This document shows positions 1 to 9,034 of a stretch of 64,000 nucleotides of DNA, one piece after another. Every line of letters starts with the position of its first letter. Positions within the stretch are counted from its first letter, which is position 1. The translations under genes were made by a program, and so were the position numbers. Origin of the DNA: CBDCLY01 sp965218715 (lineage in GTDB: Bacteria; Bacteroidota; Bacteroidia; Flavobacteriales_E; Vicingaceae); the NCBI GenBank assembly GCA_965218715.1, contig CBDCLY010000007.1:7768-71767 (forward strand), written 5' to 3'. Under the pieces are notes generated by a model. It had not been told where the DNA came from. It ran no database searches and was given only the letters and a program-made list of their open reading frames with translations.

Positions 1-444
1 GGAGAATTCTTAAAAATAACTGGAAGAAAAAAAGAAACATTTAAAACATCTGGTGGCAAATATATCGCTCCTCAACTTTTAGAAAACAAAATGAAGGAAT
101 CTTCCTTTGTAGAACAAATTATGGTAATAGGCGAAGGAGAAAAGCATCCTTCAGCGATTGTACAACCAGCTTTCGAATTTTTACAAGAATGGTGCAAAAG
201 GAAAGAAATTAAATACACGAGTGATGCGGAAATGATTAAAAATGAACGTGTCCATAAAAGAATCATGAAAGACATCAATGAATTAAATTCTTCTTTTGCC
301 AAATATGAGCAAATCAAGAAAATTATTCTTTCACCTAATGTTTGGGCAGTTGATTCAGGAGAAATGACCCCAACCATGAAGGTGAAAAGAAGGGTAATAA
401 TGGAAAATTTCGCTGGAGAAATTGAAACTTGTTATCGAGGCTAA
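1..444 (+). CDS. AMP-binding long-chain acyl-CoA ligase, C-terminal part
   Basis: The frame is open from the first base, so the N-terminus lies outside the window. The visible part begins with GEFLKITGRKKETFKTSGGK, the hinge and C-terminal lid motif of acyl-CoA synthetases (AMP-forming); the lysine of GGKYIAP falls near the adenylation-site loop. The tail with the MTPTMKVKRR motif is typical of the long-chain (FadD/FAA1-like) branch, which activates fatty acids as CoA thioesters. That fits the beta-oxidation operon 1.5 kb downstream. Its stop overlaps the convergent secreted-protein gene by 4 bp. The internal ATG at 91 is not the start, because the conserved motif lies before it. Confidence 0.88.
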   Translation, partial: GEFLKITGRKKETFKTSGGKYIAPQLLENKMKESSFVEQIMVIGEGEKHPSAIVQPAFEFLQEWCKRKEIKYTSDAEMIKNERVHKRIMKDINELNSSFAKYEQIKKIILSPNVWAVDSGEMTPTMKVKRRVIMENFAGEIETCYRG

Positions 445-1757
445 TCCTTAGCAATTACCACCTTCTTGAAAATAGAACCTTTAGATGTATTCACCTTTAT
501 TAAATAAACCCCATTTTTTAAGTGGCCAAAATCAATGGGCTCATTATCTTGAAAGGATGAAAATGACATTAGTCTTTGACCGCCCAAACTAAACAGTTCC
601 AACCCAAATATTTCAGATCCATCGCTATTGAGGTGAAATTGGCCTTTGGAAGGGTTTGGAAATAAACTTATCTCTTCCTTTAATGCTATTTCATCAGACA
701 AGTTTGTACTAGTGCAAGCATTTATCTTTACAGTAAATTGCTCCAATTGAGTCCCGCAACTACCGTCATCTAATTCAACCCAAATCGAATAGGGTTTAGC
801 TCTTGCACTTCCCGGAAATGCGTAGGAAAACAAACTAACGTTTGTCCCTTGCTGAAATAAAAAAGTCGACAGAGAATCTTTTACAATTGTTACAATTGCT
901 GGACTGGTGGTTCCAGTATCTCTAATGCTGCTATGCCACTGAATACTATCTCCTTCACAAACGCTAATGTTTTTAGACCATGAAGAGTTTGTACCAATTA
1001 AATCTGGCATTGAATTGCTTCTTTGGACAATATTAGTTACCCAGGTTCTATTCGTAGAGCTCTTCAAAATCCCGTTCCTGTATTCTTTTACATTAGTTCC
1101 GATGAAAAAGAAGCCAGAAGTGAATGGCTTAACGTAGAAATGTCCAGAATTAGAATCTAAACTAAATGGAGCATTAAATCCAAATTGAGCAGAAGGGCCA
1201 TAATTCAACTTGTAACTAATTACTGGATCATCAACAAAACTATAAACTAAAGAATCGCCATCTGCATCTGATGCTGAACAATCAAAGCCATTGTCTTCCA
1301 CAAGGAACAATTCTGTAGGAATCGGTGAATTAAACACTGGAAAATGATTCAATGAATCCAAGGCACCATAGGTTTTAAAGACAACTACATTAGATCCATT
1401 TGAATTTACCATAATTGCGGGTGGGCAACAAAAATTAACTTCAAATTTATAATCAAGGCATGGTGGGATTATGGTTTGAGCTTTGTAAACTATTTTCTTA
1501 ATGGTGCTGGTACCGGCACATGGAAGGAGGGTGTCCGTTTTTACCTCATTTAGCGTCAACCAGATATTACTACATCCAATTGATTGAATGTTTACTTGTG
1601 GATTTGAAACGGTAGGCGTATAAAATGAAAAACTAATCTCATAATTATTTCCTGATATATTTCTAACAAACAATTCCCCACCTTGAAAATGAGTTGCAAA
1701 TACCTGCGCAGAGAACAAGAAACAAAATGAGTAGAGGAAAATCAGTTGCTTTTTCAT
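441..1757 (-). CDS. Secreted protein with T9SS type A sorting domain
   Basis: A 438-residue protein of unknown function. Residues 1-21 form a signal peptide (MKKQLIFLYSFCFLFSAQVFA). The middle is beta-rich, with several cysteines and repeated Asn/Ser/Gly stretches, as in Bacteroidota adhesin-like surface proteins. The last ~75 residues start with the FPNPSKGQFHL motif and end with GVYLIKVNTSKGS and KKVVIAKD, which marks a T9SS C-terminal sorting domain. It should therefore be exported by the T9SS whose parts (porU, porV, porP-like, gldJ) lie at 35-42 kb. It is convergent with the acyl-CoA ligase gene, with a 4-bp overlap of the stops. No enzymatic domain is recognised. Confidence 0.85.
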   Translation of the reverse strand: MKKQLIFLYSFCFLFSAQVFATHFQGGELFVRNISGNNYEISFSFYTPTVSNPQVNIQSIGCSNIWLTLNEVKTDTLLPCAGTSTIKKIVYKAQTIIPPCLDYKFEVNFCCPPAIMVNSNGSNVVVFKTYGALDSLNHFPVFNSPIPTELFLVEDNGFDCSASDADGDSLVYSFVDDPVISYKLNYGPSAQFGFNAPFSLDSNSGHFYVKPFTSGFFFIGTNVKEYRNGILKSSTNRTWVTNIVQRSNSMPDLIGTNSSWSKNISVCEGDSIQWHSSIRDTGTTSPAIVTIVKDSLSTFLFQQGTNVSLFSYAFPGSARAKPYSIWVELDDGSCGTQLEQFTVKINACTSTNLSDEIALKEEISLFPNPSKGQFHLNSDGSEIFGLELFSLGGQRLMSFSSFQDNEPIDFGHLKNGVYLIKVNTSKGSIFKKVVIAKD

Positions 1758-1772
1758 AATTCAAAAATACTC

Positions 1773-1810
1773 AAAAAAAAAAAGCGGAGCCTTGAAATTC
1801 AGGGCTCCGC
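1773..1810 (-). terminator. Rho-independent terminator (minus strand)
   Basis: The inverted repeat GCGGAGCC / GGCTCCGC (1784-1791 and 1803-1810) has an 11-nt loop. On the minus strand it is followed by 11 U, from the A-tract at 1773-1783. It lies upstream of the minus-strand gene that starts at 1757, so it acts on the leader or a short RNA and not on a finished coding transcript. Confidence 0.7.
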
Positions 1811-1844
1811 AATTACTAACCAATCTACAAGTCTACTACCTCTT
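1773..1844 (-). ncRNA. Candidate short terminated transcript upstream of the T9SS cargo gene
   Basis: On the minus strand a TATATTTG -7 element (plus positions 1851-1858) is followed about 70 nt later by a strong hairpin and a run of 11 U. This would give a transcript of about 70 nt that ends before the ATG at 1757. It could be a small RNA or an attenuated leader of the secreted-protein gene. No ORF lies in it. No known RNA family is recognised, so the function is unknown. Confidence 0.35.
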
Positions 1845-1850
1845 GTGAAG

Positions 1851-1907
1851 CAAATATACAAATATTTTTCTTATGCATGCATAGTTTGCAAAAAATATTT
1901 ACATTTG
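1851..1907. promoter_or_regulatory. Divergent promoter region with central palindrome, candidate MarR operator
   Basis: Two mirror-image Bacteroidota -7 elements face away from each other: TATATTTG on the minus strand (1851-1858) and TACATTTG on the plus strand (1900-1907). The flanking 18-20 bases form an imperfect inverted repeat. In the centre is a perfect 12-bp palindrome TATGCATGCATA (1872-1883), a plausible dimer site for the MarR protein encoded from 1921. No good -33 TTG is seen at 19 bp spacing on either side, so activation or a weak promoter is possible. Confidence 0.5.
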
Positions 1908-1920
1908 AGAAAATTCCTTT

Positions 1921-2361
1921 ATGAAACCCAAAGAAACCATTGACTATCATATTAAACACAATTGGCATGCTATCGTCAATTTGTACAATTACATTGCACA
2001 GCAGTATGATTTAACACAAGCAACAGGCTTTGCCTTGCTAAACATAAATGCCAATGGAACACCAGCAACTAAAATTGCTCCTCTTATGGGAATGCGGCCC
2101 ACTAGCCTAGTTCGTCTTTTAGATAAGATGGAAAAACAAGAATTGATCTTTAGAGAAAAGGATAAAAAGGATAAAAGATTCGTAAAGATATTTCTAACGG
2201 ATAAAGGAATTGAAAAGCAAAGAATATCGAAAAAAGTGGTAAGAGAATTCAATGAATTCATTATTGATAAAATCGGAAAGGACAAATTGCACGTCTATTA
2301 TGAAGTAATGGAAGACATTCTGCAATTCACAGACACCTATCACCAAAATAAGTTGAGCTAA
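1921..2361 (+). CDS. MarR-family transcriptional regulator
   Basis: A 146-residue winged-helix regulator. Residues ~45-110 hold the recognition helix and wing: PATKIAPLMGMRPTSLVRLL, then a basic wing REKDKKDKRFVKIFLTDKG. The length is normal for MarR. The gene leads the beta-oxidation operon and its stop overlaps the start of the next gene by one base, so it probably controls fatty-acid degradation, perhaps responding to an acyl-CoA. That role is inferred from context. The ATG at 1921 sits about 14 nt after a TACATTTG -7 element, giving a very short leader. Confidence 0.85.
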   Translation: MKPKETIDYHIKHNWHAIVNLYNYIAQQYDLTQATGFALLNINANGTPATKIAPLMGMRPTSLVRLLDKMEKQELIFREKDKKDKRFVKIFLTDKGIEKQRISKKVVREFNEFIIDKIGKDKLHVYYEVMEDILQFTDTYHQNKLS

Positions 2362-4766
2362 TGGGAAAAAGAAGAATAAGAAAGGTTGCAATTATTGGCT
2401 CAGGGGTAATGGGATCCCAGATTGCTTGTCATTTTGCAAATATTGGTGTTGAATCACTTTTATTGGACATCGTTCCACAAGAGTTAAATGCAAAGGAAGA
2501 GGCCTCGAATTTGAGTTTAAATGATGCATTTGTTCGAAATAGAATTGCAAGAGAGGCACTTCAATCGGCATTAAAATTAAAGCCAAACCCACTGTATCTG
2601 AAAGGAAGAGAACAATTGGTGAAAATTGGAAATCTAGAGGATGATATAAAAAAAATCGAAGAAGCAGATTGGGTCATTGAAGTGGTCGTTGAACGATTAG
2701 ACGTTAAGAAGCAAGTATTCGAAAATGTTGATCAACACCGAAAAAAGGGAAGCATTGTTTCGAGCAATACCTCAGGCATTCCAATAGAGCATTTAATTGA
2801 AGGAAGAAGTGAGGATTTCTGTAGTCATTTCCTAGGTACACATTTTTTCAATCCGCCTCGGTATTTAGAATTACTAGAAATCATCCCTTCAAGCAAAACT
2901 GATGCTTCTTTAGTTGATTTTTTAATGGAATATGGCCAATTGCATCTTGGAAAGAAAACGGTTTTATGCAAAGACACGCCTGCATTTATTGCCAATAGAA
3001 TTGGAGTCTTTTCTATTATGAGCTTATTCCATATTGTTAAAGATTCTGATCTAACGGTTACGGAAGTGGATCAACTTTCAGGTCCAATACTAGGCCGACC
3101 TAAATCTGCAACTTTTAGAACTTGTGATGTAGTTGGACTGGATACTTTGGCACATGTAGCAAAGGGAGTTCATGATAATTGTCCGAATGATGAGGCAAAA
3201 TCAAGCTTTATTAACCCAAATTTTATTCAACATTTATTGGACAATAACTTCCTTGGAGCAAAATCTGGACAAGGCTTTTACAAAAAAGAGAAGGACGAAA
3301 ACGGGAAAAGAAAAATATTGGCGCTTAATCTAAAAACACTTGAATACGAGAAACAATCCAAGTCAAAATTTGATTGTATCGCAGCTGCAAAAAAAGTGAG
3401 CGGACTAGAAAACCAAATGAAGGAGTTGTTCAATCATTCTGATAAAGGCGGACAATTCTACAGAAAAATATTCTATGCTCTTTTTAGCTATGTGTCTTTT
3501 AGAATTCCTGAAATAGCAGATTCACTTTCACAAGTAGATGCTGCTATGAGAGCTGGATTTGGCTGGCAACTTGGCCCATTTGAAACTTGGGATGCACTTG
3601 GATTCGAAAAAGTTTGTCGAGAAATGAAAAAAGAAGGCTATGACTTGGCTCCTTGGGTAGATGAAGCATTGAGCAATAAGGTTAATTCGCTTTATCAAAT
3701 AGAATCAAACATAGAAAAGGTGTACCAACCTGCTAGTAAAACTTTAGAGATTAACCCTGGGAACAAACACCTTACACTAGGTCTATTAAAAGAAAAGAAC
3801 TGCATTTGGAAAAACAAAGATGCAAGTATTATCGACCTAGGTGATGGCATTCTAAATCTTGAGTTTCACTCAAAGATGAATACGATAGGTTCTGGTATCA
3901 TACAAGGAATCAACAAGGCAATTGACCTAGCAGAAGAGGAATACGATGGATTAGTAATTTACAATACTGGGGCAAACTTCTCTGTTGGAGCCAATGTCGG
4001 GATGATCTTTATGATGGCTGTTGAGCAAGAATACGATGAATTGCATTTTGCAATCAAGCAGTTTCAAAATACCATGATGAGGGTTCGTTATTCAGCCATC
4101 CCAGTAGTGGTTGCTTGCCATCAAATGGCTCTAGGAGGTGGTTGCGAATTAGCCATGCATGCAGACAAAGTAGTCGCCCATGCAGAAACCTATATGGGTT
4201 TAGTAGAATTTGGTGTTGGCCTTATTCCTGGTGGAGGGGGAACAAAAGAATTTGCCTTACGGCTTTCAGATGAAATTAAGGAGGGAGACATTCGAACGAA
4301 TGCATTCAGGAACAGATTCTTAACTATTGGTCAAGCTCAAGTGGCAACTTCAGCGCTGGAGGCTTTTCATTTGGGATATTTAAGACCTGGTATTGATGAA
4401 ATTTGTATGTCGCGCGAATTGCAATTGGAGCAAGCTAAAAAGGCTGCCATTGCTCTTAGTGAGAAAGGATATAACCAAGCCCCAGAAAGAGAAAACATCC
4501 AAATTCTAGGAAATGAAGCTTTAGGCTTGGTTTACGCCGGCGCCAATTCAATGATGGCAGGAAATTACATTTCAGAGCATGATCAATTGATTTCAGAAAA
4601 GCTAGGATTTGTTCTAGCAGGTGGAGACATCTCAGAACGAAGTTTCGTCAGCGAGCGTTACCTATTAGATTTAGAAAGAAAGGCATTTGTTGAATTATGT
4701 GCAACAAGAAAAACATTGGAGAGACTACAAAGCATGGTAAGTCATGGTAAAATTTTAAGAAATTAA
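2361..4766 (+). CDS. 3-hydroxyacyl-CoA dehydrogenase / enoyl-CoA hydratase fusion
   Basis: An 801-residue bifunctional beta-oxidation enzyme. The dehydrogenase comes first: Rossmann motif GSGVMGSQIACHFANIG near residue 15, then the HFFNPPRYLELLEII motif near residue 160. The enoyl-CoA hydratase (crotonase) domain is C-terminal: NFSVGANVGM, GGGCELAMHADKVVAHAE and GLIPGGGGTKEF at ~590-640, with the hydratase glutamates present. In the classical FadB/FadJ order the hydratase is N-terminal; here it is reversed, an arrangement seen in many Bacteroidota and other bacteria. It hydrates enoyl-CoA and oxidises the 3-hydroxyacyl-CoA for the thiolase encoded 4 bp downstream. The start overlaps marR by one base. 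Confidence 0.93.
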   Translation: MGKRRIRKVAIIGSGVMGSQIACHFANIGVESLLLDIVPQELNAKEEASNLSLNDAFVRNRIAREALQSALKLKPNPLYLKGREQLVKIGNLEDDIKKIEEADWVIEVVVERLDVKKQVFENVDQHRKKGSIVSSNTSGIPIEHLIEGRSEDFCSHFLGTHFFNPPRYLELLEIIPSSKTDASLVDFLMEYGQLHLGKKTVLCKDTPAFIANRIGVFSIMSLFHIVKDSDLTVTEVDQLSGPILGRPKSATFRTCDVVGLDTLAHVAKGVHDNCPNDEAKSSFINPNFIQHLLDNNFLGAKSGQGFYKKEKDENGKRKILALNLKTLEYEKQSKSKFDCIAAAKKVSGLENQMKELFNHSDKGGQFYRKIFYALFSYVSFRIPEIADSLSQVDAAMRAGFGWQLGPFETWDALGFEKVCREMKKEGYDLAPWVDEALSNKVNSLYQIESNIEKVYQPASKTLEINPGNKHLTLGLLKEKNCIWKNKDASIIDLGDGILNLEFHSKMNTIGSGIIQGINKAIDLAEEEYDGLVIYNTGANFSVGANVGMIFMMAVEQEYDELHFAIKQFQNTMMRVRYSAIPVVVACHQMALGGGCELAMHADKVVAHAETYMGLVEFGVGLIPGGGGTKEFALRLSDEIKEGDIRTNAFRNRFLTIGQAQVATSALEAFHLGYLRPGIDEICMSRELQLEQAKKAAIALSEKGYNQAPERENIQILGNEALGLVYAGANSMMAGNYISEHDQLISEKLGFVLAGGDISERSFVSERYLLDLERKAFVELCATRKTLERLQSMVSHGKILRN

Positions 4767-4770
4767 TACA

Positions 4771-5949
4771 ATGAGAGAAACATATTTAGTTGCCGGATAT
4801 CGATCTGCAGTTGGAAAAGCTCCTAAGGGTAGTTTAAGATTTACCCGCCCGGACGATTTAGCCAGTGGTGTACTTCAGCATTTAATGAAATCTACCCCCA
4901 ACATCGACCCAAAATTAATTGATGATGTAATTGTAGGAAACGCCACACCAGAAGCTGAGCAAGGACTCAACATTGGCAGATTAATATCATTAATGGGTTT
5001 AAATGAGATTGACGTTCCAGGCATGACAGTAAATAGGTATTGTTCTTCTGGCTTAGAAACGATTGCCATCGCCTCAGCTAAAATAAAACATGGAATGAAT
5101 GATTGCATCATTGCTGGGGGAGTTGAATCCATGTCTGGAATTGCCATGGGAGGTTGGAGAATTGTGCCAAACCCTAAGTTTGCCAAATCTCACCCTACCT
5201 ATTATTGGGGAATGGGATTAACTGCTGAAGCGGTTGCCAATGAATACCAAATCAGCCGAGAAGACCAGGACGAATTTGCCTATTTGTCGCACCAAAAGGC
5301 ACTTAAAGCCCAAGCAGAAAATAGATTTGATCAAGACATTGCCCCCTTTCAAATTGAAGAGAACTACATCAATGAAGAAGGAAAAAAGAAAAGCCGTAGT
5401 AATTCATTTACAAAGGATGAAGGACCAAGAGCTGATACTTCTGCAAGCGCCTTGGCAAGATTAAGACCAGTTTTTGCTCAAGGCGGTTCTGTAACTGCAG
5501 GAAATTCTTCGCAAATGTCTGATGGAGCCGCTTTTGTAATGATGGTTTCTGAAGAGTTTTTGAAGGAACACAATTTACAGCCAATTGCTAGATTGGTGAG
5601 TTATGCAGCTACAGGAGTTGATCCAAAGGTGATGGGAATTGGACCTGTAAAAGCCATTCCAAAAGCTTTAGACCAAGCCGGACTTAAACTAAAGGACATA
5701 GGGCTCATTGAATTGAATGAGGCATTTGCATCACAATCATTGGCGGTTATTAGAACCTTAGGGATAGATCCAAACATTGTTAATGTAAATGGTGGGGCCA
5801 TTGCATTGGGACATCCACTTGGTTGCACTGGAACAAAACTGAGTGTACAGCTTTTGAATGAAATGAAGAAAAGAGAGTTAAAATATGGCATGGTCACCAT
5901 GTGTGTTGGCACAGGTCAAGGAGCAGCCGGAATATTTGAATTATTATAG
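4771..5949 (+). CDS. fadA: Acetyl-CoA C-acyltransferase (thiolase)
   Basis: A 392-residue thiolase of normal length. The nucleophile cysteine lies in NRYCSSGLETIA (near residue 90). The C-terminal catalytic motifs NGGAIALGHPLGCTG and MCVGTGQGAAGIFE carry the general-base histidine and the second cysteine. It performs the last beta-oxidation step, cleaving 3-ketoacyl-CoA to acetyl-CoA and a shortened acyl-CoA. It is the third gene of the marR operon, 4 bp after the dehydrogenase/hydratase and 7 bp before the acyl-CoA dehydrogenase. Confidence 0.94.
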   Translation: MRETYLVAGYRSAVGKAPKGSLRFTRPDDLASGVLQHLMKSTPNIDPKLIDDVIVGNATPEAEQGLNIGRLISLMGLNEIDVPGMTVNRYCSSGLETIAIASAKIKHGMNDCIIAGGVESMSGIAMGGWRIVPNPKFAKSHPTYYWGMGLTAEAVANEYQISREDQDEFAYLSHQKALKAQAENRFDQDIAPFQIEENYINEEGKKKSRSNSFTKDEGPRADTSASALARLRPVFAQGGSVTAGNSSQMSDGAAFVMMVSEEFLKEHNLQPIARLVSYAATGVDPKVMGIGPVKAIPKALDQAGLKLKDIGLIELNEAFASQSLAVIRTLGIDPNIVNVNGGAIALGHPLGCTGTKLSVQLLNEMKKRELKYGMVTMCVGTGQGAAGIFELL

Positions 5950-5956
5950 AAGAAAG

Positions 5957-7729
5957 ATGAAAGAAATTATTAAGGGAGGAGAGTACCTCATAAGAGAAAC
6001 AAATCCAGAGGACATATTTATTCCAGAGGAGTATGATGAAGAGCAAGGAATGATTGCCCAAAGTTGCCAAGATTTTTTAGACCAAGAAGTTTACCCTGTA
6101 CTTGATCGAATTGATCAATTGGAAGAAGGATTGATGCCAAATTTAATTTCCAAGGCTGGTGAATTGGGCTTGTGCGGGATTTCTGTCCCACAGGAATACG
6201 GTGGTTTCGGAAAAGATTTTGTTACTTCTATGATTACTGCAGAAGTAACCGGAGCTGGTTATTCCTTCGCTGTAGCATTATCGGCACATACTGGAATTGG
6301 AACCTTGCCAATATTGTATTTTGGAAATGAAGATCAAAAGCAACGATACATTCCTAAGCTAGCTTCTGGTGAATGGAAAGGTTGTTATTGTCTAACTGAA
6401 CCAAGTGCTGGATCAGACGCAAATTCAGGAAAAACCAAAGCCATCTTAAGTGAAGACGGTAAACATTACATTGTCAATGGTCAGAAAATGTGGATTACCA
6501 ATGGAGGATTCGCAGATGTTTTAACAGTATTTGCCAAGATTGATGATGATGAGAACCTCAGCGCATTTATTCTTGAAAAAGATTATGCTGGCATTAGCAT
6601 GAATCCAGAAGAAGCAAAAATGGGCATCAAAGGATCCTCAACCCGACAAATCTTTTTCAATGATGTAAAAGTGCCAGTAGAAAATTTATTAGGAAAAAGA
6701 GAAGAAGGGTTCAAAATTGCACTCAACATTTTAAACATTGGCAGGGCTAAATTAGCTGGCGCAGCATTAGGAGCATCTAAGGCCGCAGTTGGAAGAACCG
6801 CAAATTTTGCAAACGAGAGAGAGCAATTTGGAAGAGCCATTTCTAAATATGGGGCCATCAAATACAAAATTGGAGAACAGGCCATAAGAAGTTTTGCAAC
6901 TGAATCTGCCTTATATCGATTAAGTAAAAACATAGATGAAAAAATTTCATCTCTTTTAACTGAAGGAAAAAGCTATCAAGAGGCCATTCTTGCAGGACTT
7001 AGAGAATATGCTGCCGAATGCGCCATTTTAAAGGTTCATGGTTCTGAGACATTAGATTATGTAGTAGATGAAGGAGTTCAAGTTTATGGAGGAATGGGAT
7101 ATTCTGCTGAAGCCGATATGGAAAGGGCTTACAGAGATGCTCGAATCAACAGGATTTTTGAGGGCACCAATGAAATCAATCGTATGCTAACAGTAGACAT
7201 TATCTTAAAAAGGGCAATACAGGGCGAATTGGATCTACTTGGACCAGCACAACAAGTTGCAGAAGAATTGATGGAAATTCCAGATTTCGATTTTGACGAT
7301 GAATCTGAATTCTCTTCTCATTATAGAACAGTAAAGAATTTTAAAAAGTTAGTTCTGTTGAGCGCTGGCGCAGCTGCAAAAAAATTCACCACACAGTTGG
7401 CTAAAGAACAAGAATTATTAATGAATATAGCTGACATGGCAATGGAGGCCTATGTTACAGAGTCATTACTTCTAAGGGTACACAAGATGAAAACCTTAGG
7501 GAAAGAAAATCGACTTCAAAAAATGATGATGGAAACCTATTTGTACGATGCAGCCGACAGAATGAGTAAGTGGGGAAAAGAAGCCATCAATTCTTTTGCA
7601 GAAGGCGATGAACAAAGAGCTTTATTAATGGGTGTAAAAAGATTTTCTAAACACGTGCCCTACAATACGAAAGAAGCTCGGCGAGCAATTGCAGACGAAA
7701 TTATCCAGAACAACAAGTACTGCTACTGA
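5957..7729 (+). CDS. Acyl-CoA dehydrogenase (long form)
   Basis: A flavoenzyme of 590 residues from the ATG at 5957. That start follows the thiolase stop by 7 bp; the longer frame from 5885 would lie inside the thiolase gene. Acyl-CoA dehydrogenase motifs appear in order: CYCLTEPSAGSDA, KMWITNGGFADVLTVFAK, the NEREQFGRAISKYGAIK helix, and RIFEGTNEINRML with the catalytic glutamate region. A C-terminal extension of ~170 residues distinguishes it from the ~380-residue class encoded at 43.9 kb and resembles the long type found in fad operons. It catalyses the first oxidation of beta-oxidation. It ends the operon and is followed by a terminator. Confidence 0.93.
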   Translation: MKEIIKGGEYLIRETNPEDIFIPEEYDEEQGMIAQSCQDFLDQEVYPVLDRIDQLEEGLMPNLISKAGELGLCGISVPQEYGGFGKDFVTSMITAEVTGAGYSFAVALSAHTGIGTLPILYFGNEDQKQRYIPKLASGEWKGCYCLTEPSAGSDANSGKTKAILSEDGKHYIVNGQKMWITNGGFADVLTVFAKIDDDENLSAFILEKDYAGISMNPEEAKMGIKGSSTRQIFFNDVKVPVENLLGKREEGFKIALNILNIGRAKLAGAALGASKAAVGRTANFANEREQFGRAISKYGAIKYKIGEQAIRSFATESALYRLSKNIDEKISSLLTEGKSYQEAILAGLREYAAECAILKVHGSETLDYVVDEGVQVYGGMGYSAEADMERAYRDARINRIFEGTNEINRMLTVDIILKRAIQGELDLLGPAQQVAEELMEIPDFDFDDESEFSSHYRTVKNFKKLVLLSAGAAAKKFTTQLAKEQELLMNIADMAMEAYVTESLLLRVHKMKTLGKENRLQKMMMETYLYDAADRMSKWGKEAINSFAEGDEQRALLMGVKRFSKHVPYNTKEARRAIADEIIQNNKYCY

Positions 7730-7748
7730 TAGATTGTTTAACTGGGAG

Positions 7749-7779
7749 AAGGAACGGAATTTATTTCGTTCCTTTTTTT
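7749..7779 (+). terminator. Terminator of the beta-oxidation operon
   Basis: The inverted repeat AAGGAACG / CGTTCCTT has a 10-nt loop and is followed by a T7 tract. It lies just after the acyl-CoA dehydrogenase stop. It touches the stop codon of the convergent MscS gene and may serve both directions. Confidence 0.8.
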
Positions 7780-9034
7780 ATCTCTGTAATGCTCTAAAAT
7801 CGGCCCCCGATGGGTTTTGGAAAACACTTAAATCAAATTGGTCAATTACGGCCAATATGTGGTCAAAAAGATCAGACTGAACAGCTTCGTAATTGACCCA
7901 TGCAGTATCATCGCAAAAGGCATAAATCTGCAATGGAACTCCCTTTTCAGTTGGCGCCATCTGTCTAACCAAAATGGTAAGTTCTTTATTGATCATATTG
8001 TTGCTCTTGATGTAATTCAATAAATAAGCCCTAAAAGTTCCAATGTTTGTCATTCTTCTCCCATTAGTAACCGTACTTAAATCCACCTTTTGAGATTGAT
8101 TAAAAGCCTCAATCTCCTGTTCCTTTTTAATGACATAATCTTTAATCAAGTCTATTTTTTTAAACCGCTCTATCATTTCTTGATTACAAAATCGAATGGA
8201 ATGCTGGTTGATGAACAATGATCTCGCTATTCTTCTAGCTCCAGTCTCTTCCATTCCTCGCCAATTCTTAAAAGAATCTGAAATAAATGAATAGGTTGGC
8301 ACTGTGCTAATCGTTTTATCCCAATTTCTAACTTTTACAGTTGTCAAATTGATTTCTATCACGTCACCATCTGCCCCGTACTTATCCATTTGCACCCAGT
8401 CACCAACTCGAATCATGTCATTAGCGGCCAACTGAATACTGGCAATAAACCCTAAGAGTGTATCTCTAAACACCAACAACACTACCGCCGTCATGGCACC
8501 AAAAGCACCAAAAAAATACATCAATGAGCGATCTGCTAAAATGGAGAGCATCAGAATTCCCAGAATGATTCCGATAATGATTTTTCCAAGTTGAAAATAA
8601 CTTTGTAGGGGCTTATCTGCAAAAGAAGGAACCCTGCTAAGTATGGTCCGAACTGTGTTAAGAAAACGGAACAAAATCACCATAAAAGCAATGATTAAGA
8701 CTACCTCACTAATCCTCCTTGAATAATCCATTATTATTTCATGATGATCAAAAATCCCCGGCATGAAATAGAATATGACCCATATTGGAGCGAGATGTGC
8801 AATTGCTGAAAACACTTTATTCTCAACCAATAAATCATCCCAATCGGTTTTACTTTTCTTTGAGAAGGCTACAAAAAACCTCAACATCACCAATCTTGAT
8901 AGTTTGTCAACAACAAATCCAATTATGATTACAAATAGAACCAATAGCAGCACTGTAATTAGTTCGCTATAAAATGAATTGATGCCAATTGATTCAAAAT
9001 GTTCAATTAACCAAGCTCTAAATAATTTTATCAT
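7778..9034 (-). CDS. MscS-family mechanosensitive ion channel
   Basis: A 418-residue membrane protein from the ATG at 9034. That start forms an ATGA overlap with the stop of the upstream gene and is preferred over the earlier ATG at 9058. About four or five hydrophobic helices occupy residues 15-190. The MscS core follows: a Gly/Ala-rich pore helix (YFFGAFGAMTAVVLLVFRDT), then IASIQLAANDMIRVGDWVQM and the beta domain, with a cytoplasmic C-terminal domain. Such channels release solutes on osmotic downshock. The gene is translationally coupled to the barrel-protein gene before it. Confidence 0.88.
   Translation of the reverse strand: MIKLFRAWLIEHFESIGINSFYSELITVLLLVLFVIIIGFVVDKLSRLVMLRFFVAFSKKSKTDWDDLLVENKVFSAIAHLAPIWVIFYFMPGIFDHHEIIMDYSRRISEVVLIIAFMVILFRFLNTVRTILSRVPSFADKPLQSYFQLGKIIIGIILGILMLSILADRSLMYFFGAFGAMTAVVLLVFRDTLLGFIASIQLAANDMIRVGDWVQMDKYGADGDVIEINLTTVKVRNWDKTISTVPTYSFISDSFKNWRGMEETGARRIARSLFINQHSIRFCNQEMIERFKKIDLIKDYVIKKEQEIEAFNQSQKVDLSTVTNGRRMTNIGTFRAYLLNYIKSNNMINKELTILVRQMAPTEKGVPLQIYAFCDDTAWVNYEAVQSDLFDHILAVIDQFDLSVFQNPSGADFRALQR

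Noticed and set aside
5885..5956. Earlier start of the long acyl-CoA dehydrogenase
   Set aside because: It would lie inside the thiolase gene. The ATG at 5957 follows the thiolase stop by 7 bp and gives a normal N-terminus.
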